Shown here piece after piece: positions 41,486 through 50,365 of a stretch of DNA of 64,000 nucleotides (position 1 is its first letter; the number at the start of each line of letters is the position of its first letter). Position numbers and translations under genes: made by a program. The stretch is taken from the NCBI RefSeq assembly GCF_008033135.1, contig NZ_CP041335.1, positions 2,485,925 to 2,549,924 on the forward strand, in the 5' to 3' direction. Source of the stretch: Chitinolyticbacter meiyuanensis. Its GTDB lineage: Bacteria > Pseudomonadota > Gammaproteobacteria > Burkholderiales > Chitinibacteraceae. The notes below the pieces were generated by a model. It worked only from the letters and a program-made list of their open reading frames with translations, was not told the origin of the DNA and made no database searches.

Positions 41486-42783
41486 CGCCTGACCTCCGTT
41501 CCAGCGCTACCCGGCGGCACCAGCACGGTGATCTCGACGCGGCGATTGCGCGCGCGGTTGCCCGGCGTATCGTTGGGCGCGACGGGATCGGCGGCACCTC
41601 GCCCCTCGGCGCGCACCCGGCCCGGCTTGGTCAAACGCGCCTGCAGCTGTTGTCGCACCGTATCCGCCCGCGCTTGCGACAGCTCCCAGTTGGAGGCAAA
41701 GCGCAGGCCGCGCGTCGGCACATCATCGGTGTAGCCCATCACCAGCACCGTGCCGTCGACGGTGTTGAGCGCATCGCCGATTCGCGCCAGCAATGGCCGA
41801 TAGCGTTCGATCAACCCCGCCTCGCCCGATTCGAACAGCCCGTCGCCGCGCAGCACCACCACGCTGCGATCCGATTCATCCCGCACCGTGACCAGCTTGT
41901 CGCGGATCTCCGGCTCCAGCAGCTGAGCCAGCCGTGGTGGGGCCACCGGCTTGATCACCGGTGCCGCAGTCAGCAACCGGGGTAACCGCAGCCGGTCGAT
42001 CCCGGCAAATACATCGTCGGAGCGGCTGGCCAATGCCCATTGCAAGCCGATGAAGACCAGCAGGCACAGCAGCGTAGCCGCCGCTACGACCACCCACACC
42101 GGCAGCACCCGCTGCACCGGTTTGGGGGCCGCCGCCGGATCATGCCAATGCGGCGACAGTGCCATAGCCGGCTCGCCACGCACATGGCGGACCATCTGTA
42201 CCAGCCGGTGGCGCAATGCATCGAGCTGCGCACGGCCCTGGTCCACCACGCGGTAGCGCCCTTCGAAGCCGAGCAGCAGGCAAAACAGCTGCAGCTCCAG
42301 CAGATCGATGTGCTGCTGCGGCTGCTGCGACAAGCGCCCCAGCAGCTGGAAGAACTTCTCGCCGCCCCAGGTTTCGTTGTGGAAGGTAACGAGCAGGCTA
42401 TGCGCCGACCAGACACCACCACCACCCCAGGGTGTCAGCGTGGCAGCCTCATCCAGCGTGGTGCACAGGCAATAGCGGGCGCCAATGATGGTTTCGGCGG
42501 CAATGCCGGCCTCACGGGCGCGCACTTCGAACTGGCGGATCTCCTCGAGCAATTGCGCGCGCAGGCGCGCCGGATCGGGATGCTGCACGGTGGTGCGGAT
42601 CTGCGGCACCAGATTGAGCAGCGGGTTGGCCGCGGCCACCAGCGGATTGCTGCCGCTGATGATGCGCTGCATCGGGGCTTGGGCGCCTGGGGCGTAACCG
42701 TGGGCGGCGGCGCCCGGATTCGGAGGGACGAAGCCGGCAGGCTGCGCCAGTGGATCGAACAGGGTATCGGCAGTGTGGCTCAT
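41482..42783 (-). CDS. tssL: T6SS TssL (DotU) with C-terminal OmpA peptidoglycan-binding domain
   Basis: The 433-residue protein is a fused TssL-TagL type. The DotU domain (about 60-210) shows LRAQLLEEIRQFEVRAREAG, ARYCLCTTLDEAATLTPWGG and WGGEKFFQLLGRLSQQP. One membrane helix (VVVAAATLLCLLVFIGLQWAL) follows near 225-245. The periplasmic OmpA-like domain carries GYTDDVPTRGLRFASNWELS, AEGRGAADPV and NRARNRRVEI, the expected peptidoglycan-binding positions. It anchors the membrane complex to the wall. Overlaps: 4 bp with tssK upstream and tssM downstream. Confidence 0.95.
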   Translation of the reverse strand: MSHTADTLFDPLAQPAGFVPPNPGAAAHGYAPGAQAPMQRIISGSNPLVAAANPLLNLVPQIRTTVQHPDPARLRAQLLEEIRQFEVRAREAGIAAETIIGARYCLCTTLDEAATLTPWGGGGVWSAHSLLVTFHNETWGGEKFFQLLGRLSQQPQQHIDLLELQLFCLLLGFEGRYRVVDQGRAQLDALRHRLVQMVRHVRGEPAMALSPHWHDPAAAPKPVQRVLPVWVVVAAATLLCLLVFIGLQWALASRSDDVFAGIDRLRLPRLLTAAPVIKPVAPPRLAQLLEPEIRDKLVTVRDESDRSVVVLRGDGLFESGEAGLIERYRPLLARIGDALNTVDGTVLVMGYTDDVPTRGLRFASNWELSQARADTVRQQLQARLTKPGRVRAEGRGAADPVAPNDTPGNRARNRRVEITVLVPPGSAGTEVRR

Positions 42784-44147
42784 GTGCGGATCGCCCAGAA
42801 TTCCATCGCAAGGCCTGGGAAATCACCGGCCACGTGCAATGCCAACCCGCCCGATTTTTCCAGCTGCTTCCAGAATTCCCCGCCCTTCTCCAGCTCGAAA
42901 TAGCTGAAGCCGGCGTGATACGGCAGTTGGCGTGGCGCCACCGGCAGGCTGCGCACCGGAATCCCGGGTAGCTGCAGCAACACCAGATCGCGGATGCGTT
43001 CGACCGCACCCAGCTTGAGCTGTGCCGGAAAGCGCGTTTGCAGGGCGTCGGCCGGCATGTCGGCACCAACCGCCAATACAAAACCAGCCTGCTGCAACAA
43101 TTCCATCGACGGAATCTGCGCCACGCGGACGCCGTTGCCCCGGTCCTGCAGCGCAATCGGAATGGCGTGCCGTTCCAGCACCGTGGATAGTGCGCGTCGC
43201 AATTCCGCCATCAGCGGCAGGAAGGTGGCACGCAGGTCATCGTGGCGATATTCGGGCAGCACATCCGGCCGTCGTCGCGCTGCGGTGTGGGTGGCGAGAT
43301 CGCAAGCAAGCTTGAGCCAATCGCCGAACAACTGGCTGGGATGCAGCACCGCCGCCTGCCCGGCATGCCAGGTGACGGCGGTATAGCGATTGACGAGTTC
43401 CAGCATCAGGAAGTCGGCAATTTCGCCCACGCCGCCCCGACCAGGTTGGGTCAGTCGCTCGGCCAGCACGTCGCCACGTTGCTGCAACAACCCATGCAGC
43501 TCATCGAGCCAACCGCGCAATACCGGATGTCGAGTGGCGGACAATAGCGGCGGCAGGTAATCGTCCTGCAGCACCACCACGCCGTCACGACGCCGCTCCA
43601 ATACCCGCACCACGCCAATCGCCAGCCAATCACCATTGAGTGCAGATGCAGGCATCAATCGCAGATCGAGCTGCCCCACCTGCAATACGGCCGGGCCGAA
43701 TGCAGCGGCATTCGCATCCTGGATTTCAAAATCGGCAACCTGATAGCGCGCCCAGCCGCGTTGGCTATCGTCGCGCCACGCGATTTCCTCACTGCCTGCG
43801 CGCCAAAGCGGCAGGGCCAGCACCACCGTTTCATCCTTGCAGTCGACGGGGATTTCCAGGGCTGCGGGTGCCGCATCAACCTCGAACGAGAAAGGCGTGC
43901 CGTCCGGCATGACACCGGCTCCGGCAGCCAAGGCAACCCTGCCGAGCGCAAGCGCCTGACGATCTAGCTCCAGCTTGAGCCAGCCCCAATGGAAGCCTTG
44001 CAACGGCAGGCTGCGCGCCTGTACGTAGTGCTCGAGATAACGTTCCAGCTGCTGGAAATGGTGAGGACGCAGGAACATGCCCTCGGTCCAGACCACACGC
44101 TGACGCAGGCTGCTGGCTACGGCGGGAAGCGGGTCGTGCGGCTTCAT
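42780..44147 (-). CDS. tssK: T6SS baseplate-membrane linker TssK
   Basis: The 455-residue TssK joins the baseplate to the membrane complex. Diagnostic segments are VVWTEGMFLRPHHFQQLERYLE at the N-terminus, WGWLKLELDRQALALGRVAL, then the trimerisation region LQQRGDVLAERLTQPGRGG, and the C-terminal domain with YHAGFSYFELEKGGEFWKQL. Length is normal. It begins 2 bp after the tssJ stop. Confidence 0.95.
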   Translation of the reverse strand: MKPHDPLPAVASSLRQRVVWTEGMFLRPHHFQQLERYLEHYVQARSLPLQGFHWGWLKLELDRQALALGRVALAAGAGVMPDGTPFSFEVDAAPAALEIPVDCKDETVVLALPLWRAGSEEIAWRDDSQRGWARYQVADFEIQDANAAAFGPAVLQVGQLDLRLMPASALNGDWLAIGVVRVLERRRDGVVVLQDDYLPPLLSATRHPVLRGWLDELHGLLQQRGDVLAERLTQPGRGGVGEIADFLMLELVNRYTAVTWHAGQAAVLHPSQLFGDWLKLACDLATHTAARRRPDVLPEYRHDDLRATFLPLMAELRRALSTVLERHAIPIALQDRGNGVRVAQIPSMELLQQAGFVLAVGADMPADALQTRFPAQLKLGAVERIRDLVLLQLPGIPVRSLPVAPRQLPYHAGFSYFELEKGGEFWKQLEKSGGLALHVAGDFPGLAMEFWAIRT

Positions 44148-44149
44148 GG

Positions 44150-44668
44150 CTACTTTGCCGCCGGCAGCAATTCAATGCCACCATCCTTGATATTGATACG
44201 CGCGATCATGCGATCCGGAGAGGTCTGCCAGAATTTATACAGATTCAATTGCTTGGGCTGCGGCAATTCAACCACCTGCCGCCAATGACTCGATTCCAGT
44301 GCACGATATTCGGCCACAATGCCAATGGCACGCGCATCCAGATTGCCAGGCCTCGCAATCGACTTCGTTTCGCCCGGGCGCAATATCACGCGCTCCACGG
44401 CGATCAATTCCGCACCCAATGCGGATTCCGGCTTTTCCTGCAAACTGAAGAAATCACTCGATTCGAAAGCAGCTGCGGCACGTAATTCGAACACCTTCAC
44501 CACAATGGGCGACGGCCGCCTGCGCGCATCCGGGTTCACATTCTTTGCCGCGGCAATATCCACTTGGTATGGAATGGCGGCAGAACGAGCGGTCGATGCG
44601 CACCCCGACAGCAGGAAGGCAAGAGAAAAACACGCTAATACACTGATAAACTTGAGTAAATTTCTCAT
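44150..44668 (-). CDS. tssJ: T6SS outer-membrane lipoprotein TssJ
   Basis: The 172-residue lipoprotein starts with MRNLLKFISVLACFSLAFLL followed by the lipobox LSGC. The mature transthyretin-like fold shows PIVVKVFELRAAAAFESSDFF, the loop VERVILRPGETKSIA and GIVAEYRALESSHWRQVVELP. It anchors TssM to the outer membrane. It is the first gene of the minus-strand array, so the main T6SS promoter should lie upstream of 44668. Confidence 0.93.
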   Translation of the reverse strand: MRNLLKFISVLACFSLAFLLSGCASTARSAAIPYQVDIAAAKNVNPDARRRPSPIVVKVFELRAAAAFESSDFFSLQEKPESALGAELIAVERVILRPGETKSIARPGNLDARAIGIVAEYRALESSHWRQVVELPQPKQLNLYKFWQTSPDRMIARINIKDGGIELLPAAK

Positions 44669-45046
44669 TCAGTCATATTCTGGGCAGCACGAATCCATCA
44701 TCCGTCGTAGCTCGGACGAGCGATATGCAATTTGCAAATAAGCCAACTCTGATTCAAGCTGAATTTGCCTACGTTGCGGCAGGATTCCCGCTTGAATACG
44801 GGGCAAAGGCTATGCGGGATTTATGGCAGCTTCAATACCGTTCCATGACGGATTTGATGAACGGGGTTTTTACCGGGTTGTGCGGTGGGTCATGAAAATT
44901 TCATGCAAAAGGCTAGACAACGATATCAGGGCACACTAAACGCGTGCGTGGATAAAGCCTGGATTGCACACATCAATCCGCAGCCGCGCGTGCTTTTGTA
45001 TACTGCCGATTCCATTCCGGAATATGGTCTTGCCAGACAATTGCCC
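44669..45046. promoter_or_regulatory. Divergent control region of the two T6SS transcription units
   Basis: This 378-bp stretch separates tssJ (minus) from the TssQ-like gene (plus). It should hold both promoters. TATACT at 44999-45004 is a plausible -10 box for the plus-strand unit, 43 bp before its start; no good -35 was found. It also contains a small reading frame (44725-44895). Confidence 0.45.
44725..44895 (+). CDS. Small 56-residue reading frame upstream of the TssQ-like gene
   Basis: ATG at 44725 opens a 56-residue frame ending TGA at 44893-44895. The peptide looks protein-like rather than random: AEFAYVAAGFPLEYGAKAMR then LWQLQYRSMTDLMNGVFTGL, which would be two amphipathic helices resembling short phasin-like helices. 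The ribosome site is weak. It lies between the divergent T6SS genes on the plus strand. It could be a real small protein, a remnant of a larger gene, or chance. Confidence 0.35.
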   Translation: MQFANKPTLIQAEFAYVAAGFPLEYGAKAMRDLWQLQYRSMTDLMNGVFTGLCGGS

Positions 45047-45463
45047 ATGAAAGCCAATTTTCTCGTTTATTCGTTCACACCGTTTTTTTGTGCGGTTTTG
45101 CTTACTGCCTGCCAGAGCCCCAGCAGGCCCGGCCCAACCCAGGCCATCAACCCGGCGGCACAGAAGGCGGCACAGGCCGCCCTCGACCAGGGTTCCCGCC
45201 AGTACGAAGCCGGCAACTTCGCCGCTGCGATCAAGGTGTTGAGCGGGGCCAGCGAGATCAACCTCGCCCGTACCGATACCCAGGTGGAGGCGCACAAGCT
45301 GCTGGCGTTCAGCTATTGCAGCAGCGGCAAGCCCTCGTTCTGCCACGCCGAATTCGTCAAGATCCTGTCGCTGGATCCCGGATTCAAGCTTTCGGAATCG
45401 GAAAGGCATCATCCGATCTGGGGGCCGGTGTTCGAGTCGGCACGCAAGCAAGCCAACCTGTGA
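45047..45463 (+). CDS. tssQ: TssQ-family T6SS-associated lipoprotein
   Basis: The 138-residue lipoprotein has a signal ending in the lipobox LLTAC. A TPR-like helical domain follows (AAQAALDQGSRQYEAGNF, AAIKVLSGASEI, VEAHKLLAFSYCSSGK, CHAEFVKILSLDPGF). ATG 45047 is chosen since it starts the signal peptide; the open frame before it is not protein-like. Lipoproteins of this family are encoded beside FHA and phosphatase genes in betaproteobacterial T6SS loci. Their role is not well defined. It precedes the FHA gene by 47 bp, in the same direction. Confidence 0.8.
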   Translation: MKANFLVYSFTPFFCAVLLTACQSPSRPGPTQAINPAAQKAAQAALDQGSRQYEAGNFAAAIKVLSGASEINLARTDTQVEAHKLLAFSYCSSGKPSFCHAEFVKILSLDPGFKLSESERHHPIWGPVFESARKQANL

Positions 45464-45510
45464 AGCCACTCCTCGGTGGCCTATCCAGCAGCTAAGAAGG
45501 AATCGCCAGC

Positions 45511-47175
45511 ATGCGTTTGACTGTGCTCGAACATCGCGGACTAACGGTTGACCCACCGATCAGCATCACGGTGCATCCGCCGGGAATCACCATCGGCCGT
45601 GGCAACGACAACCATCTGGTGCTGGCGGACGAAACACGACAGATTTCGCGGCTGCAAGCCGCGCTGCAGTGTGGCAGCGACGGCATACAGCTACGCAACA
45701 TGAGTACCGTCTGCCCCATCGTGATCAACGACGTCGGGCTGGAGCAACAGGCGCAGCAGCGCTTGGCGCCAGGTGACACCATCCGCATCGGCAGCTACCT
45801 CATCCTTGCAGAATCCCCGGAAGGCGCCGTGCCATCGCCTCCGGAAGCAGCCAGTGAGCGCCCGCAAGGGCGACCTGACATTGCGAGCATCCCGTCGCCG
45901 GTCAGCCCCGATCTTCCCGCTATTGTGGCACTTCCCCACCCAGTAGCGCCTGTCGTGATTGACCCCATCTCGCCTGCCCATGCTGACGGGTTCATGGATT
46001 TGTTCGCCCAGGCAGCCCCGCTGTCGTCGGCGCCACCGGCTGATGTTGCTCAAGATGCGGAGCCCGCTTCAGCCTTGCCGGAAATGGCAGCGCCTGAGGC
46101 ACTCGAGCCGGCAGCTTCTACAGCGCCAGCCGCCTTGCCGCCGGCACACTTCTGGGACGATCTGGTCGCCGAGTTCACCCCGCCGCCAGCGCCGGCCACC
46201 TTTGCATCACGGAGTCTCGAATCCCCGCTCGCCCCGGAGCCTGTACCCGCAGCAAAATCCGCCGAGCAGCACGTCGCGCTGGATGCGCTCGCGGCGCTCA
46301 GCGTCCAAAGTGTGGATCCGCTTGCGCTGTTCGGCGAGGCAGAAGGCGGCGGCAACGTGCTGTTCGAGACGACTTCCCATGCCCCGGATGGACTCGGCCT
46401 CTCGCCCACCGCACGGACCGCCAAGCCGGCGCCAAATCACGCCCCCGAATTGCGCACGCATTTTGCAGTTCCGCTTGTTGAGCAAGTAATAGCCCCGCCA
46501 GTTCAGCCAGCCACGGTTGCGCCAGCAACGGATCACGCCAAGGGGGCGCCGAAGCACCAGGAAGCCGCCGCACCCGTCGCGCCACCATCGGTGCAAGCAT
46601 CCGTTCCGGCAGCGCAGCCAAGTGCCGACATGGATGCCGAACAGTTGCAACGCGTGCAGGCGCTGCTTGATCGGACGCTGGGCGGCACGATGAACCTGTT
46701 GTCGAGCCGCACCATCATCAAGCGCGAGGTCAAGGCCGACCTCACCATGATCCTCGACAAGGAGAACAACCCCCTCAAGCTGCTGCCGGATTCAGCCACC
46801 GTGCTCAAACAGATGTTCGGACCGCCATTCCCCGGCTTCATGTCACCCGAGCAGGCGATCGACGATGCATTCGATGATTTGCAGGCGCACCAGATCGGCA
46901 TGCTGGCCGGCATGCGCGCCGCGCTGAGCCAGCTGCTCGACCAGCTCGACCCAGCCGGGGTCGAACGACATATGGCACCGGCGAGCGGCATGGCCCAGCT
47001 GTTCAAGGGAGGACGGGATGGCCAGGCCTGGCGCGAATATCGCCAGCTACACCGGACCATGGTCGCCGCGGTGGAGGACGACTTCCATCGCGTGTTCGGG
47101 GCCGCTTTCCTCGCTGCCTATGAAGCCGAAGTGCAGCTCTACAAGCTGCAGCGCAAAGGGGCCGGCCCATGCTGA
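45511..47175 (+). CDS. tagH: T6SS FHA-domain scaffold protein (TagH/Fha)
   Basis: The 554-residue protein has an N-terminal FHA domain (about 1-100; ITIGRGNDNHLVLADETRQ then SRLQAAL), which binds phosphothreonine. A long Ala/Pro-rich linker spans about 105-370. The C-terminal T6SS-FHA domain carries LQRVQALLDRTLGGTMNLLS, KREVKADLTMILDKENNP, LKLLPDSATVLKQMFG and GFMSPEQAIDDAFDDL. In H1-type systems phosphorylation of Fha by PpkA triggers assembly. Kinase, FHA protein and phosphatase are all present here. Its stop overlaps the phosphatase start by 7 bp. Confidence 0.92.
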   Translation: MRLTVLEHRGLTVDPPISITVHPPGITIGRGNDNHLVLADETRQISRLQAALQCGSDGIQLRNMSTVCPIVINDVGLEQQAQQRLAPGDTIRIGSYLILAESPEGAVPSPPEAASERPQGRPDIASIPSPVSPDLPAIVALPHPVAPVVIDPISPAHADGFMDLFAQAAPLSSAPPADVAQDAEPASALPEMAAPEALEPAASTAPAALPPAHFWDDLVAEFTPPPAPATFASRSLESPLAPEPVPAAKSAEQHVALDALAALSVQSVDPLALFGEAEGGGNVLFETTSHAPDGLGLSPTARTAKPAPNHAPELRTHFAVPLVEQVIAPPVQPATVAPATDHAKGAPKHQEAAAPVAPPSVQASVPAAQPSADMDAEQLQRVQALLDRTLGGTMNLLSSRTIIKREVKADLTMILDKENNPLKLLPDSATVLKQMFGPPFPGFMSPEQAIDDAFDDLQAHQIGMLAGMRAALSQLLDQLDPAGVERHMAPASGMAQLFKGGRDGQAWREYRQLHRTMVAAVEDDFHRVFGAAFLAAYEAEVQLYKLQRKGAGPC

Positions 47176-47921
47176 AGCTCAGTTGTGCGCGCACCTCCCA
47201 GGCTGGTGGACGTCCCAGCAATGAAGACGCGATCGGCATCCGCATCCGCGAGCACGATGCCTGCTTCATCCTGTGCGATGGCGTGGGTGGAGAACGGGGT
47301 GGCGGTGTCGCCGCCCGCCTGGCAGTACAAGGTGCGCTGCAGCAGTTCGAGCATCAATCCCAACGCCAGCTGGAAAAGCTGGCGCAAGCCAGTGTGGCAG
47401 CGGCTCACGCGGCCATCCTTACCGAGCAACTGCGCAAGGCCGATCAGGCGCGGATGGCGGCCACGCTGGTGGGCCTCTTCATCGATCGCGTGGCAGGGTT
47501 CGTGCATTGGGTGCATGTCGGTGACAGCCGGCTGTACCAGTTCCGTCGCGGCACGCTGCAGCAACGCACGCGTGACCACAGCCTAGTCGCCCAGATGGCC
47601 GCCGCTGGGCTGCCCGCCGATCACATCAGCCCCAACCTCCTGAGCCAAGCCCTGGGGCGCGGCACCCTCAGCCCCAGCCACCTTGCCAGCGCCTGGCCGA
47701 TGCACGACGGCGACGCCTATCTGCTATGTACCGACGGCTTCTGGCAGACGTTGAGCGAGCAGGACATCGAAGCCCAGCTTCGGCTGGCCGGCAGTGCCGA
47801 AGACTGGGTAACGCTGCTTGCCCATCGCGTTACCCAATCCGCGCAGATGGACAATTACTCCGCGATCGCTGTATGGGTGGGCGAGCCGGAACTGGTGACG
47901 CTGGCGCAGACGCTCTTATAG
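47169..47921 (+). CDS. pppA: PppA-like PP2C phosphatase, T6SS off-switch
   Basis: The 250-residue PP2C-family phosphatase has the metal-binding motifs GRPSNEDAI, LCDGVGGERGG, HVGDSRLYQF and LCTDGFWQ, and ends with NYSAIAVWVGEP. It should dephosphorylate the FHA protein and oppose the PpkA-like kinase, as PppA does in Pseudomonas. It overlaps the FHA gene by 7 bp, implying fixed stoichiometry. It is soluble and lacks a signal peptide. Confidence 0.93.
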   Translation: MLKLSCARTSQAGGRPSNEDAIGIRIREHDACFILCDGVGGERGGGVAARLAVQGALQQFEHQSQRQLEKLAQASVAAAHAAILTEQLRKADQARMAATLVGLFIDRVAGFVHWVHVGDSRLYQFRRGTLQQRTRDHSLVAQMAAAGLPADHISPNLLSQALGRGTLSPSHLASAWPMHDGDAYLLCTDGFWQTLSEQDIEAQLRLAGSAEDWVTLLAHRVTQSAQMDNYSAIAVWVGEPELVTLAQTLL

Positions 47922-48347
47922 GAAGCAATCCAGACAGTAGCGCTTGTGTCGCGGCTACGCCGCATGCCGCTGTTGCGCGTATGCGTGCGCCGCCGCGCCA
48001 CCCAATAGCTCCGTTCATCAGCTTGGTTTCGTAGTTTCTCTTCTTTCACTACATTCACGCCTCCAAGCTCGCTGACAAAGTCGGAAGCCTGAGCAAGTGT
48101 GGCAACAGCAAGTGCGATGCATGCTGAAGCGAAGCTATCGATTCAGCATCATAAATCAGCGTTTTACTGCATGTTCGACAGTCTCTTGACGTAGCGTTGC
48201 TTCGGAACATGCTTCGTCATCTTGTGCGCGCAATTCTGCTTTCCGTATTTGAAAATTGAGCTTGCGGATCGTATCAGGCAAGCCACGGATGGCAGCGCTA
48301 GAGTCGTTCCATACAACGCAGCCCGTGACCCGCGCAGGAGCAGACCT
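47922..48347. other. Gene-free stretch, with possible decayed small gene
   Basis: No intact gene is supported in these 426 bp. On the minus strand 48110-48000 reads IALAVATLAQASDFVSELGG then NVVKEEKLRNQADERSYWVARR, which resembles a signal peptide and mature start. It has no start codon in frame; the nearby ATG ATG CTG (48150 region) is in another frame. It may be a decayed secreted protein gene. A short GC hairpin follows the pppA-like stop. Confidence 0.3.
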
Positions 48348-48551
48348 ATGGAAACCGCGAACACTGTCGCCGTCCAGCACCAGAGCTTCGAAGCACCCGC
48401 ACTCGCTTCGCTCGAGGTCCTGGGAATAGAGGCGCTGGCACTGTTGGTCGTCAGTACCGTGGCCCTGCTGGAGATACGCCAGCGCAAGCGGGCCAAGCCA
48501 CGCCGCCCATTGATGATCTACAGCAGATGGCGCGGGTTGCCCGAGAAGTAA
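48348..48551 (+). CDS. Small 67-residue single-helix protein
   Basis: ATG at 48348 has a good AGGAG site 8 bp upstream. The peptide has a short polar start, one hydrophobic helix (LASLEVLGIEALALLVVSTVALLEI) and a very basic end (RQRKRAKPRRP), a typical inside-positive single-span membrane peptide. I know no family for it. Its last 34 bp overlap the 3' end of the convergent dehydrogenase gene, which argues for caution. Confidence 0.4.
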   Translation: METANTVAVQHQSFEAPALASLEVLGIEALALLVVSTVALLEIRQRKRAKPRRPLMIYSRWRGLPEK

Positions 48552-49465
48552 GCCTCGATATTGCCGATCAGCTGTTCGGCCAGCGTGGCCATGGTTTCGG
48601 TGCTAGCCCATGCCATGTGCGGTGTGATGATCAGGTTGGGCAGCTGCACGGCCAGCAAGGGATGGTCGCCGCGTGGCGGTTCCTCGCGCAGTACATCCAG
48701 CCCCGCGCCGGCGATCCGTTGCTGCTGCAGTGCCTGTAGCAATGCATCCTCATCGACCAGGCCGCCACGCGCGGTGTTGATGATGATCGCACTCGATTTC
48801 ATGCGCGCAAGTTCGGCCGCACCGATCAATCCGCGTGTCTCGTTGTTCAACGGGCAATGCAGGCTGAGGACGTCCGCGGTGGCCAGCGCCGTATCGAGAT
48901 CAAGATATCCCGGCCGTGCTACGGACGTACCACGGCGCTCGACGAAGTACACTGCCATGCCAAAAGCGCGCGCCAGCTGGGCCGTGGCCTGGCCCAGGGC
49001 GCCCGCGCCGATCAGGCAGAGACGGCTGCCGGCCAGATCGTGCATTGGCGCACCAAAGTGGCAGAAACCTGTCGCCTGCTGCCACGCGCCTGCAATCACG
49101 TCCGCGCGATACGCCAGCAATTGCCGCCGCAGCGCCAGCATCAACATCAGCGTGTGCTCGGCCACGCCGTGGATGGCGTAGTCGCGGATGTTGCACACGG
49201 CCACACCGCGCTGGCGACACGCTGCGAGGTCGATGATGTTGTAGCCGGTAGCGGCAACGGCAACCAGCTTCAGATCAGGCGCTGCTGCCAGCGTCGCCGC
49301 GGTGATCGGCACCTTGTTGGTGATGGCGACCTGGGCGCCAGCGAGGCGTTCGGCGGCCTCCTGCGGCGTGCTGTGCGCGTATTCCAGCCATTCGTGATCG
49401 AAAGCAGGTTGGCGCAGCGCAGTGGGCAAGGTGGCGCGATCGAGAAAAACGAGACGAGGGAGCAT
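48518..49465 (-). CDS. D-2-hydroxyacid dehydrogenase (glycerate/hydroxypyruvate type)
   Basis: This 315-residue NAD(P)-dependent oxidoreductase of the 2-hydroxyacid dehydrogenase family has an N-terminal substrate domain with LVAVAATGYNIIDLAACRQRG. The Rossmann fold has LIGAGALGQATAQLARAFGM. Catalytic residues are Arg in INTARGGLVDE, Glu in LDVLREEPP and His in ITPHMAWAS. The closest named group is hydroxypyruvate reductase HprA-like enzymes, but substrate cannot be fixed from sequence. It lies 18 bp after the argP-like gene on the same strand. Confidence 0.92.
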   Translation of the reverse strand: MLPRLVFLDRATLPTALRQPAFDHEWLEYAHSTPQEAAERLAGAQVAITNKVPITAATLAAAPDLKLVAVAATGYNIIDLAACRQRGVAVCNIRDYAIHGVAEHTLMLMLALRRQLLAYRADVIAGAWQQATGFCHFGAPMHDLAGSRLCLIGAGALGQATAQLARAFGMAVYFVERRGTSVARPGYLDLDTALATADVLSLHCPLNNETRGLIGAAELARMKSSAIIINTARGGLVDEDALLQALQQQRIAGAGLDVLREEPPRGDHPLLAVQLPNLIITPHMAWASTETMATLAEQLIGNIEAYFSGNPRHLL

Positions 49466-49483
49466 GGCGAGGCGTGGAACGGG

Positions 49484-50365
49484 TTAGGCGGTGAGCAGGC
49501 GTGCAGCGAATTCCTGGATGGCCTCGGTCAGCGCGGTAGCGGCGTTGTTCTGCCGAGCTGCGTGGTGCCAGTACAACGGGATGGGTAGCGGCGGCACATC
49601 GAGCATGACCAGTGCTTCGTCGGCAAGCGCTGCGATGGCTTGTACCCGCGGCACCACCGCATAGGCGACGCCCGCGCAGGCCGCGGCGAACAGCGCGCTG
49701 GAATCGGGAATGGCATGGCAGGGATAGCCGCCATCCTCCAGGCCGTGAAGATCGCGCAGCCAGCGCCGGTGCAGGCTCTGTTTCTGGCCGTAGACAGCGG
49801 CTGGCGCCTGTTCCAGCGCCTCCTTGGTGACGCCGGCAATGAAGAAATGATGGGCAAAAGCGCGAGTGGCGACGAAGACATACGGCAAGGCACCCAGCGA
49901 GACCACTTCGCAACCGGCTACGGCCTGGGCCTGCGTGCTGATGCAGCCGCCGACTTCGCCGGATTTCAGCAGATCGAGCGTGTACGACTCGTCGTCCACC
50001 ACGCAATCGAGCAGGATGCGGTGCTGGCGCAGCACCGCCGCCAGTGCCGGGATCAGCCCGATCGCCAGGCTGTCGGCATTCACGCCGATGCGGATGGTCT
50101 GCCAGCCGGCCTCGCCGTCCACCTGCGCTTCCAGTGCCTGTTCCAGCGCCCTCACCTGCCGCACGTGGGCCAGCAGGCGCTCGCCCGCTGCCGTCGGCCG
50201 CACCGGCGCCTCGCGCACCAGCAACACTGCGCCGAAACGCTCCTCCAGCAAGCGGATGCGCTGCGACACGGCGGACTGCGTCAGATGCAGGCGCTTGGCA
50301 GCCCCATCGAAGCTGCCGGCTCGCGCCACCATTTCCAGCGCTTCGAGCAGTTTGTAATCGAACAC
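49484..50365 (-). CDS. argP: LysR-family regulator, ArgP-like
   Basis: The 293-residue LysR-type regulator has a winged helix (KLLEALEMVARAGSFDGAAK, LHLTQSAVSQRIRLLEERFG) and an effector domain (IRIGVNADSLAIGLIPALA and later VSLGALPYVFVATRAFAHHF) that resembles E. coli ArgP rather than LysR. The GTG at 50365 starts the conserved region. ArgP senses lysine and arginine. It diverges from lysA with 100 bp between starts, so control of lysA in response to lysine is likely. Confidence 0.88.
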   Translation of the reverse strand: MFDYKLLEALEMVARAGSFDGAAKRLHLTQSAVSQRIRLLEERFGAVLLVREAPVRPTAAGERLLAHVRQVRALEQALEAQVDGEAGWQTIRIGVNADSLAIGLIPALAAVLRQHRILLDCVVDDESYTLDLLKSGEVGGCISTQAQAVAGCEVVSLGALPYVFVATRAFAHHFFIAGVTKEALEQAPAAVYGQKQSLHRRWLRDLHGLEDGGYPCHAIPDSSALFAAACAGVAYAVVPRVQAIAALADEALVMLDVPPLPIPLYWHHAARQNNAATALTEAIQEFAARLLTA

